A stretch of DNA of 64,000 bases from Coptis chinensis (Eukaryota; Streptophyta; Magnoliopsida; Ranunculales; Ranunculaceae), in NCBI GenBank assembly GCA_015680905.1, contig CM027385.1, positions 27,286,501 through 27,350,500 on the forward strand, given 5' to 3'. This document shows positions 42,759 through 54,113 of this stretch, in pieces. The notes under the pieces are model-generated. The model saw only the letters and a program-made list of their open reading frames with translations, made no database searches and was not told the DNA's origin. Every line of letters begins with the position of its first letter. Position 1 is the stretch's first letter. The translations under genes were made by a program, and so were the position numbers.

Positions 42759-43910
42759 TGATAAAAGTTATTTTACGTATTCTAACTATCTATGCGTAAA
42801 CACAAATAATCAATTTACGTAAATACGTGTTTATATCAATATTCCTACTCTCAATAATGAAGTAATATAAGAGATTCAGGATTCGTTCCACTCTTAAACC
42901 CTCAAGACGTAAATTAGAATTCAACTACTCGACACAAAGAACAATATGAGAGTAATGTGTGATGTGAATTTTCTAATATCATTATACTATCATTTCCCAA
43001 GCAAATCGAACAAGACATGGTATAAAGGGTTGAACTTTGCTTGTTCGAATTTAAAAGGAAACTACTCATGTAAGAATTGATTTAAACTAATAGTGACAAA
43101 TACTAAATCAATGAATTGCAATAGATGTTTAATGGAAAATGAAGCTAGATTATAAAAAACAACTAACTTTATTAATCTAATGAAAAGTAACAATGATTCA
43201 ATAATCTATATTAAAACAAGGTATGAAAACTAATTAATTAATGGGATAAAACTCAAAACTAGATCTAGATCTATCTTTTTCTAACCCTAAACTCCATTAA
43301 CATTAGCTTCCTAACCTAACTTATTTTCTAACCTAACTATCTACCATTAACCGTGCATGGTTAATATGTTCAGATCCAAAAATCGTGCATGGGCTTGGAG
43401 CCACATTTTGGGCCGGAGAATCAGGCCCAAAACCGAATACTTTCAGTCCAAAAAGGCCTCTTCAGTTGCAGTTGACTTCAATAAACTTTTTGTCCACTTC
43501 TGCTCCTCTGATTGGGCCAAGGCTTAGACCATTGGAAAGCTCCTTCCGAGCCGGTCGTTTTGACGTAAGGTAGGCCCAATTCCGAGGTCTGAGTCCAAAG
43601 ATATGGTATTCGGAAGTTCTGTTGACTTTGTGCACTGTTTCTGCCCACGCGGACTTTGACTTTTCATCTTTTGACAGGGCTTTACAGAGGCTTTGTCTTC
43701 TTGGAAATTGGCCTTTAATCACAGAACTCTTTAGCAACCGACCTTTGCTCTTTTATCTCGCTAAAGTGGCACATTTCTACACATAATGGACTTTGAAGCC
43801 TGAAATGCATAAAAACACGTAATCAGTATTAACTCTTACTTATTATTCACATAATTGGTCTAAAAGTACGATTGTTAAGGGGTTAAAACTACAGTTTTGG
43901 GCTCTTATCA
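42759..43910 (-). repeat. 3' LTR of element A
   Basis: Plus strand TGATAAAAGTTATTTTACG to TTTTGGGCTCTTATCA. Near 43350 a short block (CCGTGCATGGTTAATATG) replaces the TATA-bearing AAAGAGCTAAGC...TTATATG of the 5' LTR, so this copy lacks the TATA box. Confidence 0.95.
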
Positions 43911-43945
43911 AACCACCCCCAAACAGCATTTTACTTGTCCTCAAG
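43911..43945 (-). promoter_or_regulatory. Polypurine tract of element A
   Basis: The minus strand reads CTTGAGGACAAGTAAAATGC then TGTTTGGGGGTGGTT directly before the 3' LTR. This RNase H-resistant purine run primes plus-strand DNA synthesis in LTR elements. Confidence 0.8.
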
Positions 43946-44044
43946 CAAATATGAGAAATTAGAATAAGTGACCAAAAATGGAGTTCTAACTACTCTCGTT
44001 TCACTGAGTGCGATTGCATTGACCATATGCAACAAGGCCTTAAA

Positions 44045-44065
44045 CCACTAGGAATTCCCTAGTGG
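44045..44065 (-). other. Perfect 8-bp hairpin near the 3' end of element A
   Basis: CCACTAGG, loop AATTC, CCTAGTGG. The same stem with a five-base loop occurs in element C at 63697-63717, and the neighbouring 100 bp are also nearly identical. A conserved RNA structure upstream of the polypurine tract is likely; its role is unknown. Confidence 0.65.
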
Positions 44066-44956
44066 ACGAGTTATAGCCTCGTGAGAGTTTTCTAGTGAAG
44101 GTACTCACAAACTTCATCTATTCTACAATGACTAAGAAATAAAACTATTGTTTCCTCATTCATGTCTCAACTATCTATACATCTCACTAGCAATTGAATA
44201 AGAATAACCAAGTCAAAAACCTAAACTAATATATGCATAATAATCAATCATCTATGATACAAATATATATACTATAAGTAATACTATGAAATGCCTAGCG
44301 AGGTTAAGTTTTCGAAAACTTGGAATAAGCGTCCTTAAGTAGGTCCTCACATAAATGTCAAGACAAAAACCACTCTGATTTTTCCACTCAAGTTTCGCTA
44401 CTCCAGTGTGCAGTGGGCACACTTTACCTTACCATCTCAATGACAAACAAGGAAGCCGGAGTCGATCAAACACATCTACCACTTACTATCACACTAACCT
44501 ATTCCTAATTAAGCTAGAGGTCTTTATTAGGTGTTGCGGGGATTAGGAGATGGTTTAAGAAGGAAGGAAATGAATATTCAAAAGGACAAGTCCGAGATAA
44601 TAGAGTCTTCATATTATGTAACTTAGAAAACCTTGTTATTTTCTTTTTGCTTCTATACTTTGTTTCCATCCTTAGCCATATTTTTCTTTTTCTTTTCTTT
44701 GGCTTTTGACTCCCTTTTATTCTATTTTTTGGAGTTTTTATTTATTTCTATTTTTTTTCTTTTCCTTGGATGGAAACTTCTTTTCTTTTCTCAAGCAACT
44801 AACTAATTTTTGTTTACGGGTTTTTCTCTTCTTCTTTCTTCACTCATTCTATTCTCGGACTTATTCTAGATTGGGTAAGTTGAATTTTTATTTTATTTTG
44901 TTTTTGTAACAGGGGTAAAGGAATTGTGGTTTATGGAAGGCTAAAGAAAGGCTCGA
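44066..44956 (-). other. 3' untranslated region of element A
   Basis: No coding sequence. A T-rich plus-strand stretch (44640-44900) is the complement of an A/G-rich region also present in element C at 62880-63130. Confidence 0.6.
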
Positions 44957-45105
44957 GGGGCGACTAGCGGAAAAATAATTCATAGGTTTGAATTTCTGGC
45001 TATATCGATCCAAAGAGGGCCTAAATTCTCGCTTAGGATATGGCATAGTGATCAAGCAAGTGGGCGTGTGATTTCTCTATCCGGATTTTACTTCTCTCTT
45101 GTGTC
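44957..45105 (-). repeat. Conserved 3'-region motif of element A
   Basis: Contains CGACTAGCGGAAAAATAATT, TGGCTATATCGATCCAAAGA, GGGCCTAAATTCTCGCTTAG and GTGATCAAGCAAGTGGGCG. Nearly base-for-base the same in element C (62648-62796, reversed) and recognisable in B/D at 30291 and 30856. Non-coding. Confidence 0.85.
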
Positions 45106-45472
45106 ATTTCTCAAATGTTTAGCTCATATAAGGCTTTTAGGCTATATTCTCACAGGATTTGTAGAATAAGTACTCTAGCCTAGATTTGAAACTTCTTGCT
45201 AACAATCATAGATACTCATGTAATATATTTATAGATAGATGCAAAGATTATTACCTACATATTAACCTAAGTTTCTAACAATTATTACGATGCAAAAGCT
45301 ACATTGAGACTTCTAGATTGTTAAGAGCATAGAGAAAGAAAACAATACCAATATTCCTAAGTGTATAGCATAAATTTATTTATTTATATTTTTGAAATTT
45401 TTAACTTGAAAACAAATGCATATTATACATATCTATATCCTAATAGATGCCTTAATTACACGCGTGTTTCTA

Positions 45473-45510
45473 TGCCCCCCAAACAAGAAGCATGCTTTGT
45501 CCTCAAAGCA
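45473..45510 (-). other. Polypurine-tract-like motif after ORF2 of element A
   Basis: The minus strand reads TTTGAGGACAAAGCATGCTT then CTTGTTTGGGGGGCATAG. It resembles the true tract at 43911 (TTGAGGACAAG...TTTGGGGG) but lies 1.5 kb upstream, just after ORF2. It could act as a central polypurine tract or be a relic of an older element end. Confidence 0.6.
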
Positions 45511-45707
45511 TTTAAATAAAGAGGGTAGAAAAATACCATGGAAGCGTGAAATTCGGAACATCGCAAAACAAGGTTAGAACATACTAATATAGGAAATAAA
45601 AAGCGACGAACTCTATAAGAGTTCCACCCATTATGGGGTTAACATAATTAAATTGCTTGGGACATAGCGGACACTAACTGAAACTAAAACTTACCTCCAC
45701 TCAACGT

Positions 45708-46498
45708 TTACTCGTCATCCTCCTCTTCTATAAAGAAGTGAGGTTCCTTCGCGATCCCTGCCATGCCATTATAATTTCCCAAGCTTGCCGCCATTTATCA
45801 TCTACGGATGCTAACACGTTAAAGCGCCACTTGGTGGGATGGGGTGTAAGGTGCAACCTGATGAGGTTGTATCCTCCACCCTTGCCAAGTCATTGCATGG
45901 AAAGATCGGATAATACAATTGGTGGGTCTCACAATTTCGACCCCAACCCAATCCGTGAAACGGGCACAAAAAATAGGGAAGAAACATAGCATAATATGGC
46001 AAACTAAAACAGGCATAAGAAGATACTTATGCCTCATGCTATGGGCTCATGCTAAACTAGACATCAAGGTTCTGGGAAGGACATGGCACATACGTCCCAT
46101 GGCTAAAGCAAGGAAGACGCTGCAAGTGGCATCATTCACAGAAGAAAAAACGCCATTCCCCTAAAATGTTTAGCATGATCCAAAACATAACAGTTCCTAT
46201 GTTCATGGACAGGCTACCAAGGGCGACGTTATATTCGCCTTGGTCCTCGATACGGAAAATGCCTGCCCCATAAGCCTCATGCAAAAAGTCATAAGTGTAG
46301 ACATGCATATTATCTACCCAATAGCATCATGGGTCTTGTATTTCAGCGGGCATGGCAAGTCCAAGAACAAATGCTAGCAAGAACCATAAGCGGTTCCCAA
46401 CCTACGTGTGTGATCACCTTGCGAACCCAAGCACCATAAGTAGTGCTTTGAAACAAATCTTTGAAAGACTGTTCCGGTATTATTGTAGGAGATGTCAT
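45708..46498 (-). pseudogene. ORF2 of element A, with internal deletion
   Basis: The minus strand starts MTSPTIIPEQSFKDLFQSTT, reads WVRKVITHVGWEPLMV, then jumps to LLAFVLGLAMPAEIQDP; about 140 bp present in element C are missing. It continues YDFLHEAYGAGIFRIEDQGE, SLSMNIGTVMF and, in broken frames, the WQGWRIQPHQVAPYTP region and a C-terminal EEEDDE. Several frameshifts. Confidence 0.75.
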
Positions 46499-46581
46499 CT
46501 TAACAATACGCTCTGGAATAGCTGCAAATCACCCAGGAACAACCCGCAGAAAACTGGAATTTTCCGTGTTCATAGAAGGCA

Positions 46582-46730
46582 GGGCGCGGGTCGCGCTCTG
46601 AGGTTTTTAGAGTTATAGTGTTTGGGTGTGAGTCGCGCTCAAGTTAGGGGCGGGTCGCGCTCTGAGGTTTTTGGAGTTACAGTGTTTGGGCGCGAGTCGC
46701 GCTCAAGTTGGGGGCGGGTCGCGCTCTGAG
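46582..46730. repeat. GC-rich tandem repeat in the ORF2 leader of element A
   Basis: About 2.3 copies of a 65-bp unit carrying GCGCGGGTCGCGCTCTGAG and GAGTCGCGCTCAAGTT. A variant of the same word, GCGCGGGTCGAGCTTCAGGG, is found in this element's gag leader at about 50030. Confidence 0.85.
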
Positions 46731-46875
46731 TAAACTTTCTGAAATTGTCTAGGGGCGAGGCTTTCGTAGAATCTTGAAAGCGAAGTTTAAGAGGAAAAAG
46801 AAGGGAAAGCTTGGAGTGAAAGGTGAGAGATGATGGTGGGGTGTAGTGTGGGTTGTGAGTGTAGAATGAAGGAAG

Positions 46876-46883
46876 TTTAAATA
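46876..46883 (-). promoter_or_regulatory. TATA-like core upstream of ORF2 in element A
   Basis: The minus strand reads CCTATTTAAACTTCCTTCATT followed by TCTACACTCACAACCCACAC. Element C has CCTATAAAAACTTCATTCATT and the same downstream words at 60781. The conserved TATA plus A/C-rich start region suggests an internal promoter for ORF2. Confidence 0.45.
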
Positions 46884-47170
46884 GGTTCTGAGCTTCCAAA
46901 ATGAATCGGCAAGTTTCCAAATTGTTTAAGGCAATTTCCGGAAATAGAAAATTTCCAAACTCAAAGCGGAAACAAACCATATTTTTGATTTTATAACAAC
47001 CACGGTATCTTTTATCTTTGGATTTAGAATAGTAACTTCTAAACTCTCTTAGATTTTATCCTACCACCACATCTATCATAGGTATGCCAATTACGACAAT
47101 ATTCTCAACCTTCACTCCAAAACAAACTCTAAAATGGAGGATCTTCTACAAATCATGATAGAATAAATAA

Positions 47171-47200
47171 TACCACCCCAAACAATTAGGGAAGGTGGGA
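47171..47200 (-). other. Polypurine-tract-like motif, position after (deleted) ORF1 of element A
   Basis: The minus strand reads CCCACCTTCCCTAATTGTTT then GGGGTGGTA. Element C has CCCACCTTCCCAAATTGTTT then GGGGGTGA after its ORF1 at 60464. Element A has lost ORF1 but kept this mark. Confidence 0.55.
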
Positions 47201-47438
47201 TTAACAATAAAATCCATGCACAATTTGAAAAGAACAACATTATATTAAAATTGAAATTCAAACAACATTTAACTACCAAATTCAAAGTTAACTACGAGAA
47301 ATTTAACAACGTAACATCCTATCTACTAAAAATAATAAAAACAACATCAAAACAACAAACAATGAGAAATCTAGCTACTCTTAAAAGGGGCGAGGTGGGG
47401 ATAAGAATAGAAAGTTTAGTGATCAAGCATGGAAAAAC

Positions 47439-47465
47439 CAAACACCCCCCCCAAACAAATTTTTG
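47439..47465 (-). other. Polypurine-tract-like motif after the gag block of element A
   Basis: The minus strand reads CAAAAATTTGTTTGGGGGGG then GTGTTTGG. Element C has ACAAAATTTGTCTGGGGTTG then GGGTGTTC at 58463, at the same relative position. Confidence 0.55.
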
Positions 47466-47526
47466 AAAACAGGGTTTGTAAAAATTTGTTTTAAAATAAT
47501 GGTCTTTTAAAGTCGATTCCCTAGAC

Positions 47527-47690
47527 TTAAAGTGATATATATGTATTTACATGCAGTTTCCCATATATCAATAATCTAAACAATTGTGGATCTTTCCATA
47601 AATAGTTAACATGGAATGCACCACCAAACAGAATCAAGCTCCAAAACTTTTCTACTTGCCTTGAACTTAGTTGAATAAGAAGGTGTCAAG
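47527..47690 (-). pseudogene. Remnant of a small ORF shared with element C, downstream of gag (element A)
   Basis: The minus strand reads FWSLILFGGAFHVNYLWKDP then QLFRLLIYGKLHVNTYI before TAA. Element C encodes the same C-terminus (W-C-L-I-V-F-G ... Y-L-W-N-D-P-Q-L-F-R-L-L-I-Y-D-K-L-H-V). Several codon differences are silent (TTG/CTA, AGA/CGG, TTA/TTG). The upstream part has a stop, so this copy lacks its start. Confidence 0.5.
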
Positions 47691-47779
47691 TGAATGATCG
47701 TGAGTAAATGAATGGTTTTGGAAAATACTTGGAATGTGGATAAGTGTTAGAAGAAAAGGGTGGGAAGAATGATTGGATT

Positions 47780-49593
47780 TTATGAGGGATTAACTTCAGG
47801 TGGATGGTGGTAGGGTGGTGCTCTAGGTAGTGCTTGAGAAGGTGGATCATCACAGGCTCTTAGAAACTTGTCGAATTCCTCATCTAGGTTGTTCGCATCC
47901 ATATAATTATGGTATTCATCTCCATCTTTGAGGAATTCATCTATCTCGTCTATTGTGAGGTTTAGTCCATCTCTTTTATGGTCAGAAGGCAGGGTTGAAA
48001 ATTCTTTCTCTAGTTCAGTTATGTTCAAAAAGTCAAAATTGTGATCTTTGTCTTCTTCCATAAAAGGGATATGTACTAGTGTAGGGACGACATCGTCGGA
48101 AGCACTAATGTGATATACAAAACTCTCAATAGACTTAACTTCACCTTCTCTGAGGAAAATCTAGTTGTTCATGCGGTGTTTTATCCCTATACCTAATATG
48201 AGGGGAACATATTTGTTAACCGTTGCTTTATCTTTTATCACTTTCCAACTAGGTTTCCATATTGGAACCTCTACAGGTGTAGGGTCTTCAATTTCTATGA
48301 CAGTATTTGGTATGGTATCATTTATAGTTTGCGGGTGATCTTTAGGCATAGTCACTTGGTTATCAACTACTCTCCCTGAACGAAGGGTAGTGACTGCCTG
48401 TAGGTCCCCTTGGTTTATATTACCATTACACTGAATACTTTTTATTTCGAAGGCGGTGTTTGTTAACTTATTTTGGTTAGAAGACATGTCAATAACCTTT
48501 TGGCACAAAGACTGCATCATTTGCATCGTTTGTTTCATTATATTAGAGTTTTGATCATGCTGATCTTTCATCAAGTTGGAGTTTTGTTGCATAATTTGAT
48601 TTTGTTTCTCCAACAAGGTCACTACTACTTTGTCTGTAGATGGTTGTATTGGAATTAAAGCTTGTTGGCGTTCATGTCTTGATGTTGATAGTTACGGGTT
48701 ATGGGTACTAAACCTCTATTCTGGTCACCTAAGTTCCCTTGTCCTTGATGTTGAGTTAACTGGTTGAAGTGTGATGGTTGTGGTGGTGTTTGTGCATAGA
48801 CAAGAGGACAATAGAAGTCGGAATGCTCAAGACTACGACAGACATTACAACGAGTAGAGTTAATGTTCATGATTGGAGTGGGTTGTTGTTGAACAGAGAT
48901 GGCATCTACCTTTTTAGTGAGGGCATCGATAAGAGTTTTAAGCTCGGGATCATGTTTAACCTCAAGAGAAGAAGGAGAGGAGCGGGAGGAATCGTTACCT
49001 CCCCAATTGTTGTTCTTCTTAGATTGATCTTCTAAGAATTTATGATAATGTAGAACCTCCTTATGATAATGTGAAAGCCCCTTGAAGAAAGAACGAACAA
49101 GCGTGTCTTTCGCAAGATTATGATGTGGGCATTCAATGAGAAGATCAATGAAACGATTCCAGGCCTCTGAAAAGGATTCATGAGGATTCTGGCTGAAGAA
49201 ATGAATCTTGTGAAACATTTCATCTGTCTTTAGTGGTGGGTAAAATTGTTCCATGAACAATTGAACAAGTTGAGCCCATGAGTCCACAGAGTTTGGCGTT
49301 TGGGCAGTTAACCAAGACGCCGCCTTGTCGGCTAGGGTGAAAGGAAATACCCTCAGTTTAATTTGTTCCGCACTAACCGTAGGATGGTGGAATGTAGTGA
49401 GAACTTGGTCTATCCTACGCATGTGCTGATAAGGTTTTTCATGGTCTAAACCATGAAAAACGGGTAACAAATTAAAAATATTTGGGGGGATTCGGAAATC
49501 CCCCACTGGGTCTGCTAGAACGATGCAAGATTTGGGGCTATCGCTCAAGGCTTTGTAGAAGTCAGAGAGAGGAGTCTCTCTTTCTTTAGCCAT
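47780..49593 (-). pseudogene. Gag of element A, with the protease region deleted
   Basis: The open frame 49593-48655 (312 codons) starts MAKERETPLSDFYKALSDSP and reads PPNIFNLLPVFHGLDHEKPY, SAEQIKLRVFPFTLADKAAS, FFSQNPHESFSEAWNRFIDL, HKFLEDQSKKNN and the zinc knuckle CNVCRSLEHSDFYC. After a frameshift come NTAFEIKSIQC and LRSGRVVDNQVTMP. It then jumps to the far C-terminal acidic region (DEIDEFLKDGDEYHN, LDEEFDKFLRACDDPP), so the D-L-G protease segment present in element C is missing. It could still have made a capsid protein when young. Confidence 0.85.
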
Positions 49594-50817
49594 TATATCA
49601 GGTGGTGTGTGTGAAATTCTTAGATAGGCGTGTGGTATTTATGTCTACGAAAAACAAGCCTGATTATACTAGAATTAAAACTCCTCTGAAAAAAGAAACG
49701 AGGAGTGGAAGAAAGGAATACCTGATTGTGTCCTTGCTTCGCTTATGAATAGCGTCTTGTTTACGCGTGTTCAGTGTATATAACAAGTTAGAACACTGAA
49801 AAACTTGAAAAATCGAAGTTCAAAACAAAAATGTGGAAATCCGCTAAAATCAGCTCGAGTATGCTGGTGCGCTCTCCTTTGGCAAGTCGCCTCAGGGGTT
49901 TTGTGAATGTCAGTGTTTGGCCGGGGCGCTCGGCTTCCGATGTTTGGCGTGGAGCGCTTGCTTAGCGCTGGTCGCTTCGGGAATTTCAGATGTCCAGTGT
50001 TTGAGCGTGGGTAGCGCTCGGTTTGGGCGCGGGTCGAGCTTCAGGGTGTTCGAGTTTTAGGCCTTTTATCGTACTCCAAAAAATTTGAAATTTTTTCAGA
50101 TCAATCGGAGCTACGAAAGTCCCTATACTGCCCTGCAAAGTTTGCGAAACAGTTTTTCGGACACAATACAAACAACCGAATGGTTAACCCATCAAAACAA
50201 AGCCAAAAATTGCCAAATTTTAACTAGAGACTCCTGACAGATCTTGCTTGTTCCTATAAAATTTTTAGAGCAATTGGAGTTCTACAACCTCTCCTTATCG
50301 CCTGGTGTTCCAGATATTAAGTGTTTACAACACTGCAGAAACACACTGGAAACACTCTACTATTTAGGAGGTCAAAACAAATAAAAAACTCGTCAAATTT
50401 TTACTACAAACTCCTGACTTAGGATAGATACTCCTATAAAAATTATAGAATTTTTAAAACTCCCTAAGTAACCTTACTAGTCTGTTTTTCAAGAACATAT
50501 GGTGTGAAAACTGAAATGCAGCACTGTAAAGATAGTATTTTTTTCACTAGGTAAACCAACTTTGAAAAATCTGAAAATATTCCAGTAAATCAATAACACA
50601 TTATATATTATGTCTGAAAATTTTCAGAATTTTCGAAAATTTAGAAATACCTTCACCGCAGTGTTTTTCTCTGTGAATCCGCAGTCCCAATGCCTAAAAC
50701 AGTGAACAATTCCGAAAATTCAAGAAATAAGAATGAAAAATTAAAAGGGTGGGTAGGTAGAGAATGGGGGATTGCCCCTTGGATTCAAGAAATTGAATTC
50801 TTGTCTTGAACGAGATT
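49594..50817 (-). other. Untranslated leader of element A
   Basis: Between gag and primer-binding site there is no coding sequence. It contains GC-rich units at about 49852-50060 (GCGCGGGTCGAGCTTCAGGG, GTGGAGCGCTTGCTTAGCGC) and a near-palindrome GGGGGATTGCCCC at 50766-50778, close to the primer-binding site. Confidence 0.6.
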
Positions 50818-50835
50818 AAGATGGCAGCGGCGCCA
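50818..50835 (-). promoter_or_regulatory. Primer-binding site of element A
   Basis: The minus strand reads TGGCGCCGCTGCCATCTT, two bases after the 5' LTR. It fits the TGGCGCC-type sites of plant Athila-like elements. The cognate tRNA was not checked. Confidence 0.75.
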
Positions 50836-50837
50836 TT

Positions 50838-51999
50838 TGATAAAAGTGATTTTGCGTATTCTAACTATCTATGCGTAAACACAAATAATCAATTTACGTA
50901 AATACGTGTTTATATCAATATTCCTAATCTCAATAATGAAGTAATATAAGAGAGTCAGGATTCGTTCCACTCTTAAACCCTCAAGACGTAAATTAGAATT
51001 CAACTACTCGACACAAAGAACAATGTGAGAGTAATGTGTGATGTGAATTTTCTAATATCATTATACTATCATTTCCCAAGCAAATCAAACAAGACATGGT
51101 AGAAAGGGTTGAACTTTGCTTGATCGAATTTAAAAGGAAACTACTCATGTAAGAATTGATTTAAACTAATAGTGACAAATACTAAATCGATGAATTGCAA
51201 TAGATGTTTAATGGAAAATGAAGCTAGATTATAAAAAACAACTAACTTTATTAATCTAATGAAAAGTAACAATGATTCAATAATCTATATTAAAACAAGG
51301 TATGAAAACTAATTAATTAATGGGATAAAACTCAAAACTAGATCTAGATCTATCTTTTTCTAACCCTAAACTCCATTAACATTAACTTCCTAACCTAACT
51401 TATTTTCTAACCTAACTATTTACCATTAACAAAGAGCTAAGCTTTGGTTTTTATATGTTCAGATCCAAAAATCGTGCATGGGTTTGGAGCCACGTTTTGG
51501 GCCAGAGAATCAGGCCCAAAACCTAATACTTTCAGTCCAAAAAGGCCTCTTCAGCTGCAGTTGACTTTGACAGACTTTTTGTCCACTTCTGCTCCTCTGA
51601 TTGGGCCAAGGCTTGGACCATTTGAAAGCTCTTTCCGAGCCGGTCGTTTTGACGTAAGGTAGCCCCAATTTCGAGGTCTGAGTCCAAAGATATGGTGTTC
51701 GGAAGTTCTGTTGACTTTGTGCACTTTTTCTGCCCGCGTGGACTTTGACTTTTCATCTTTTGACCGGGCTTTACAGAGGCTTTGTCTTCTTAGAAATTGG
51801 CCTTTAATCACAGAACTCCTTAGCAACCGACCTTTGCTCTTTTATCTCGCTAAAGTGGCACATTTATGCACATAATGGGCTTTGAAGCCTGAAATGCATA
51901 AAAACACGTAATCAGTATTAACTCTTACTTATTATTCAAATAATTGGTTTAAAAGTACGATTGTTAAGGGGTTAAAACTACAATTTTGGGCTCTTATCA
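50838..51999 (-). repeat. 5' LTR of element A
   Basis: Plus strand TGATAAAAGTGATTTTGCG to TTTTGGGCTCTTATCA. On the minus strand it has a TATA-like CATATAAAAACCAAAGC at about 51457-51441 that the 3' LTR lacks. The outer border adjoins CTGTT of the target duplication. Confidence 0.95.
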
Positions 52000-52305
52000 C
52001 TGTTGTCCTGCTAGCTAAATTGACGCTTTTTCCGCTAAAGTGAATGGAAACAGTCGAAGCAAGAGTTGTTCCTTAGAGACTGCTGGATGGTGAAATGTTG
52101 TTGCCACTTGTTGAAGCCTACGAAGATAATTATAAGGTTTTTCGTGCTCCAAACCATGATATATAGGTAACAAACTGAAAACGTTTGGTGGGATACGAAA
52201 ATCACTGACAATGTCCTCAAGTTTGATGCAGGAAGAAGGTCCTTCCTGTAGTGCAGTATAGAAGTCCGAGAGGGGCTTGTCTGCTGGTGGAGGATCATCG
52301 GCCAT
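52000..52305 (-). pseudogene. Gag N-terminus of element B
   Basis: The minus strand starts MADDPPPADKPLSDFYTALQ and reads CIKLEDIVSDFRIPPNVFSL, YHGLEHEKPYNYLRRLQQVA and LLLRLFPFTLAEKASI. A TAG in place of the usual tryptophan and L-A-G-Q-Q follow up to the element A border. The next residues continue at 42758. The start is chosen because the same N-terminal pattern (PLSDFY-AL...) begins gag of element A. Confidence 0.88.
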
Positions 52306-54092
52306 AATGACAGAAGTTGATGGCGACGAAGGAGCGTGATGAAGGTAATTAGCAGAAGAAAAAAAAAATTAGGTGAGAACTTACGCAATTGCTTATCGTA
52401 TTTTTTTCGACGATAGGTATGTTCAATTTCTTTAATGGAACCAGACCTTAATCTCATGTAAGCATAAAATTAGATCTAACTTACAGAACGAATTTAGTAG
52501 GACTCGAATTTTATTATTATCTTAAGCATTAGAGTTGAACAACATATGTCTAAGTTGCTGCTAACGTAGCAGTGAAGCTAGGAATACGTGTGCATAAACC
52601 AACAGCCAGGTCACAAGAGAGATATGAGGGAGGCTTTCCGTGCAAGCACGGTTCTAATTAAGTAACCTCAATCTTTCAAGTTTCCTAGACACCATTGGAA
52701 TATGATTAAGATTTATGGAATTAAAATTTATCCAAAGGCGGTATTAAGTTTAATTTAATTTGTTTTTAATTAATATTAATATTAATATTATTATTATTAT
52801 TATTATTATTTTTATTTTTTTTAAAGATTTATGCATGGGTTAAAATAGAAACATGCAAATATGATCTACTCATACAATACTATGTACGGTAGCATGTGAA
52901 GATACTCTACTCATACGTATAGCTATACGAATAGGCCAGCTTGTGTCATCGATAAATACTTCCATACGCAGGGCAAATATACATCAAGATAATACATATA
53001 TGTACACTAATTTGTAAATCGATATTTAATAAACGTTATATCAACAAGAATGAGCAAATTTGAATCACTCATGCGATATCTAAATACATTAGCATGCGAA
53101 TATAGTATACATGCCGGATAAATCACGACAAAACTAAACATGCAAAGTATTATATATAAACTAAAATACGACTTTTTGTATTGCATAATAATTCGATTTC
53201 GACAATACTCATTGAGATTGCGAGTGTCATATAGAGAGCGACTTTACCCGTGGGGTTTAGAAACAACTTACCCAACTCAGATTTTAACCCTCGTTGGAAT
53301 GTTCTCCTCTTTCTTGACAAAATCGACTTATTAGACAATACCGTGTACGTATATATAGAGAAATACTAAACATGCAATAATAGACACTTATACATATAAA
53401 TATAGATACCCATGCAAAACAGTACCATTGGTATGTACATATACATTAATATGCAATTCATACTCACTTAATCGCATATAAATATTTACGGGCGTATTAA
53501 TATGATTCATGAATATTTCTAGCCTAAGACGTAAATAATAATCCATAAACTAATTTATAATAACTACGTACATGGCATTCATGCAATAAAAAAAACAGTA
53601 AAACGTTGGAACCTGTAGCTTCTTGCTAAACCGCCAAAGAGTGAAACAGACGTTTCAATCGTCGACGTGATTAATCCCAATAGATATTCAAAATATTTAG
53701 GTACTGGTTCAGAGAGTTAGGCCTGAATATGGATCAGGGTGTATCAGTGGATGCTGGAGGTTGAATAGGAGAAGCAAACAAGGAAAGACACCCGCGGACG
53801 CGGGCTACACCTGCGGACGCGAGTCTTTCCACGCGCACGCGTGTCAAATATGCCACAATTAGTTCAACTTTTCACAGAAGTCTTATAATTGCCTGGAGTA
53901 TACTTTCCCAGTCCTAACTTTTGGTACCTGGAAGTGCAACGAAAAATCCGTGGAGTTTAACGAGGTCTATTGCGAGACAAAAATACGAAATTTAACAAAA
54001 AACGTAAGAACGAAACTAAAAGGAAGAAAGGAAGAGAGTGGGGGTTCCCCCTTGATGCAACTTCCAATCTGTAGCACAAGTCCTATGGCTTT
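52306..54092 (-). other. Untranslated leader of element B
   Basis: 1.8 kb without coding sequence between the primer-binding site and gag. It includes a TTA/AAT microsatellite at about 52768-52825, GC-rich units at 53789-53847 (CCCGCGGACGCGGG, CACGCGCACGCGTG) and a perfect palindrome-like GGGGGTTCCCCC at 54040-54051. Confidence 0.6.
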
Positions 54093-54110
54093 AGAACAGT
54101 AGCGCCGCCA
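54093..54110 (-). promoter_or_regulatory. Primer-binding site of element B
   Basis: The minus strand reads TGGCGGCGCTACTGTTCT, three bases after the LTR end. Similar to but distinct from the site in element A. Confidence 0.65.
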
Positions 54111-54113
54111 TTT

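Larger units (their letters stand above)
42759..51999 (-). mobile_element. Athila-like element A, non-autonomous, complete with both LTRs, 9241 bp
   Basis: LTRs at 42759-43910 and 50838-51999 differ by about 38 substitutions and one small replaced block (hand count, about 3.3 percent). The element is inserted in the gag gene of element B. Flanks are TTGTT and CTGTT, a 5-bp duplication with one mismatch, and B's gag frame (L-A-G-Q-Q then P-Q-P-I-D-T-W) resumes across it. The interior has primer-binding site, gag, ORF2 and polypurine tract but no protease, RT or integrase, so it depended on enzymes supplied by others. Confidence 0.93.

Noticed and set aside
44706-44909. 67-codon plus-strand frame rich in Phe and Leu, looking like a membrane protein
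   Set aside because: It is the complement of a purine-rich UTR tract in element A, and a T-rich strand gives Phe/Leu by composition.
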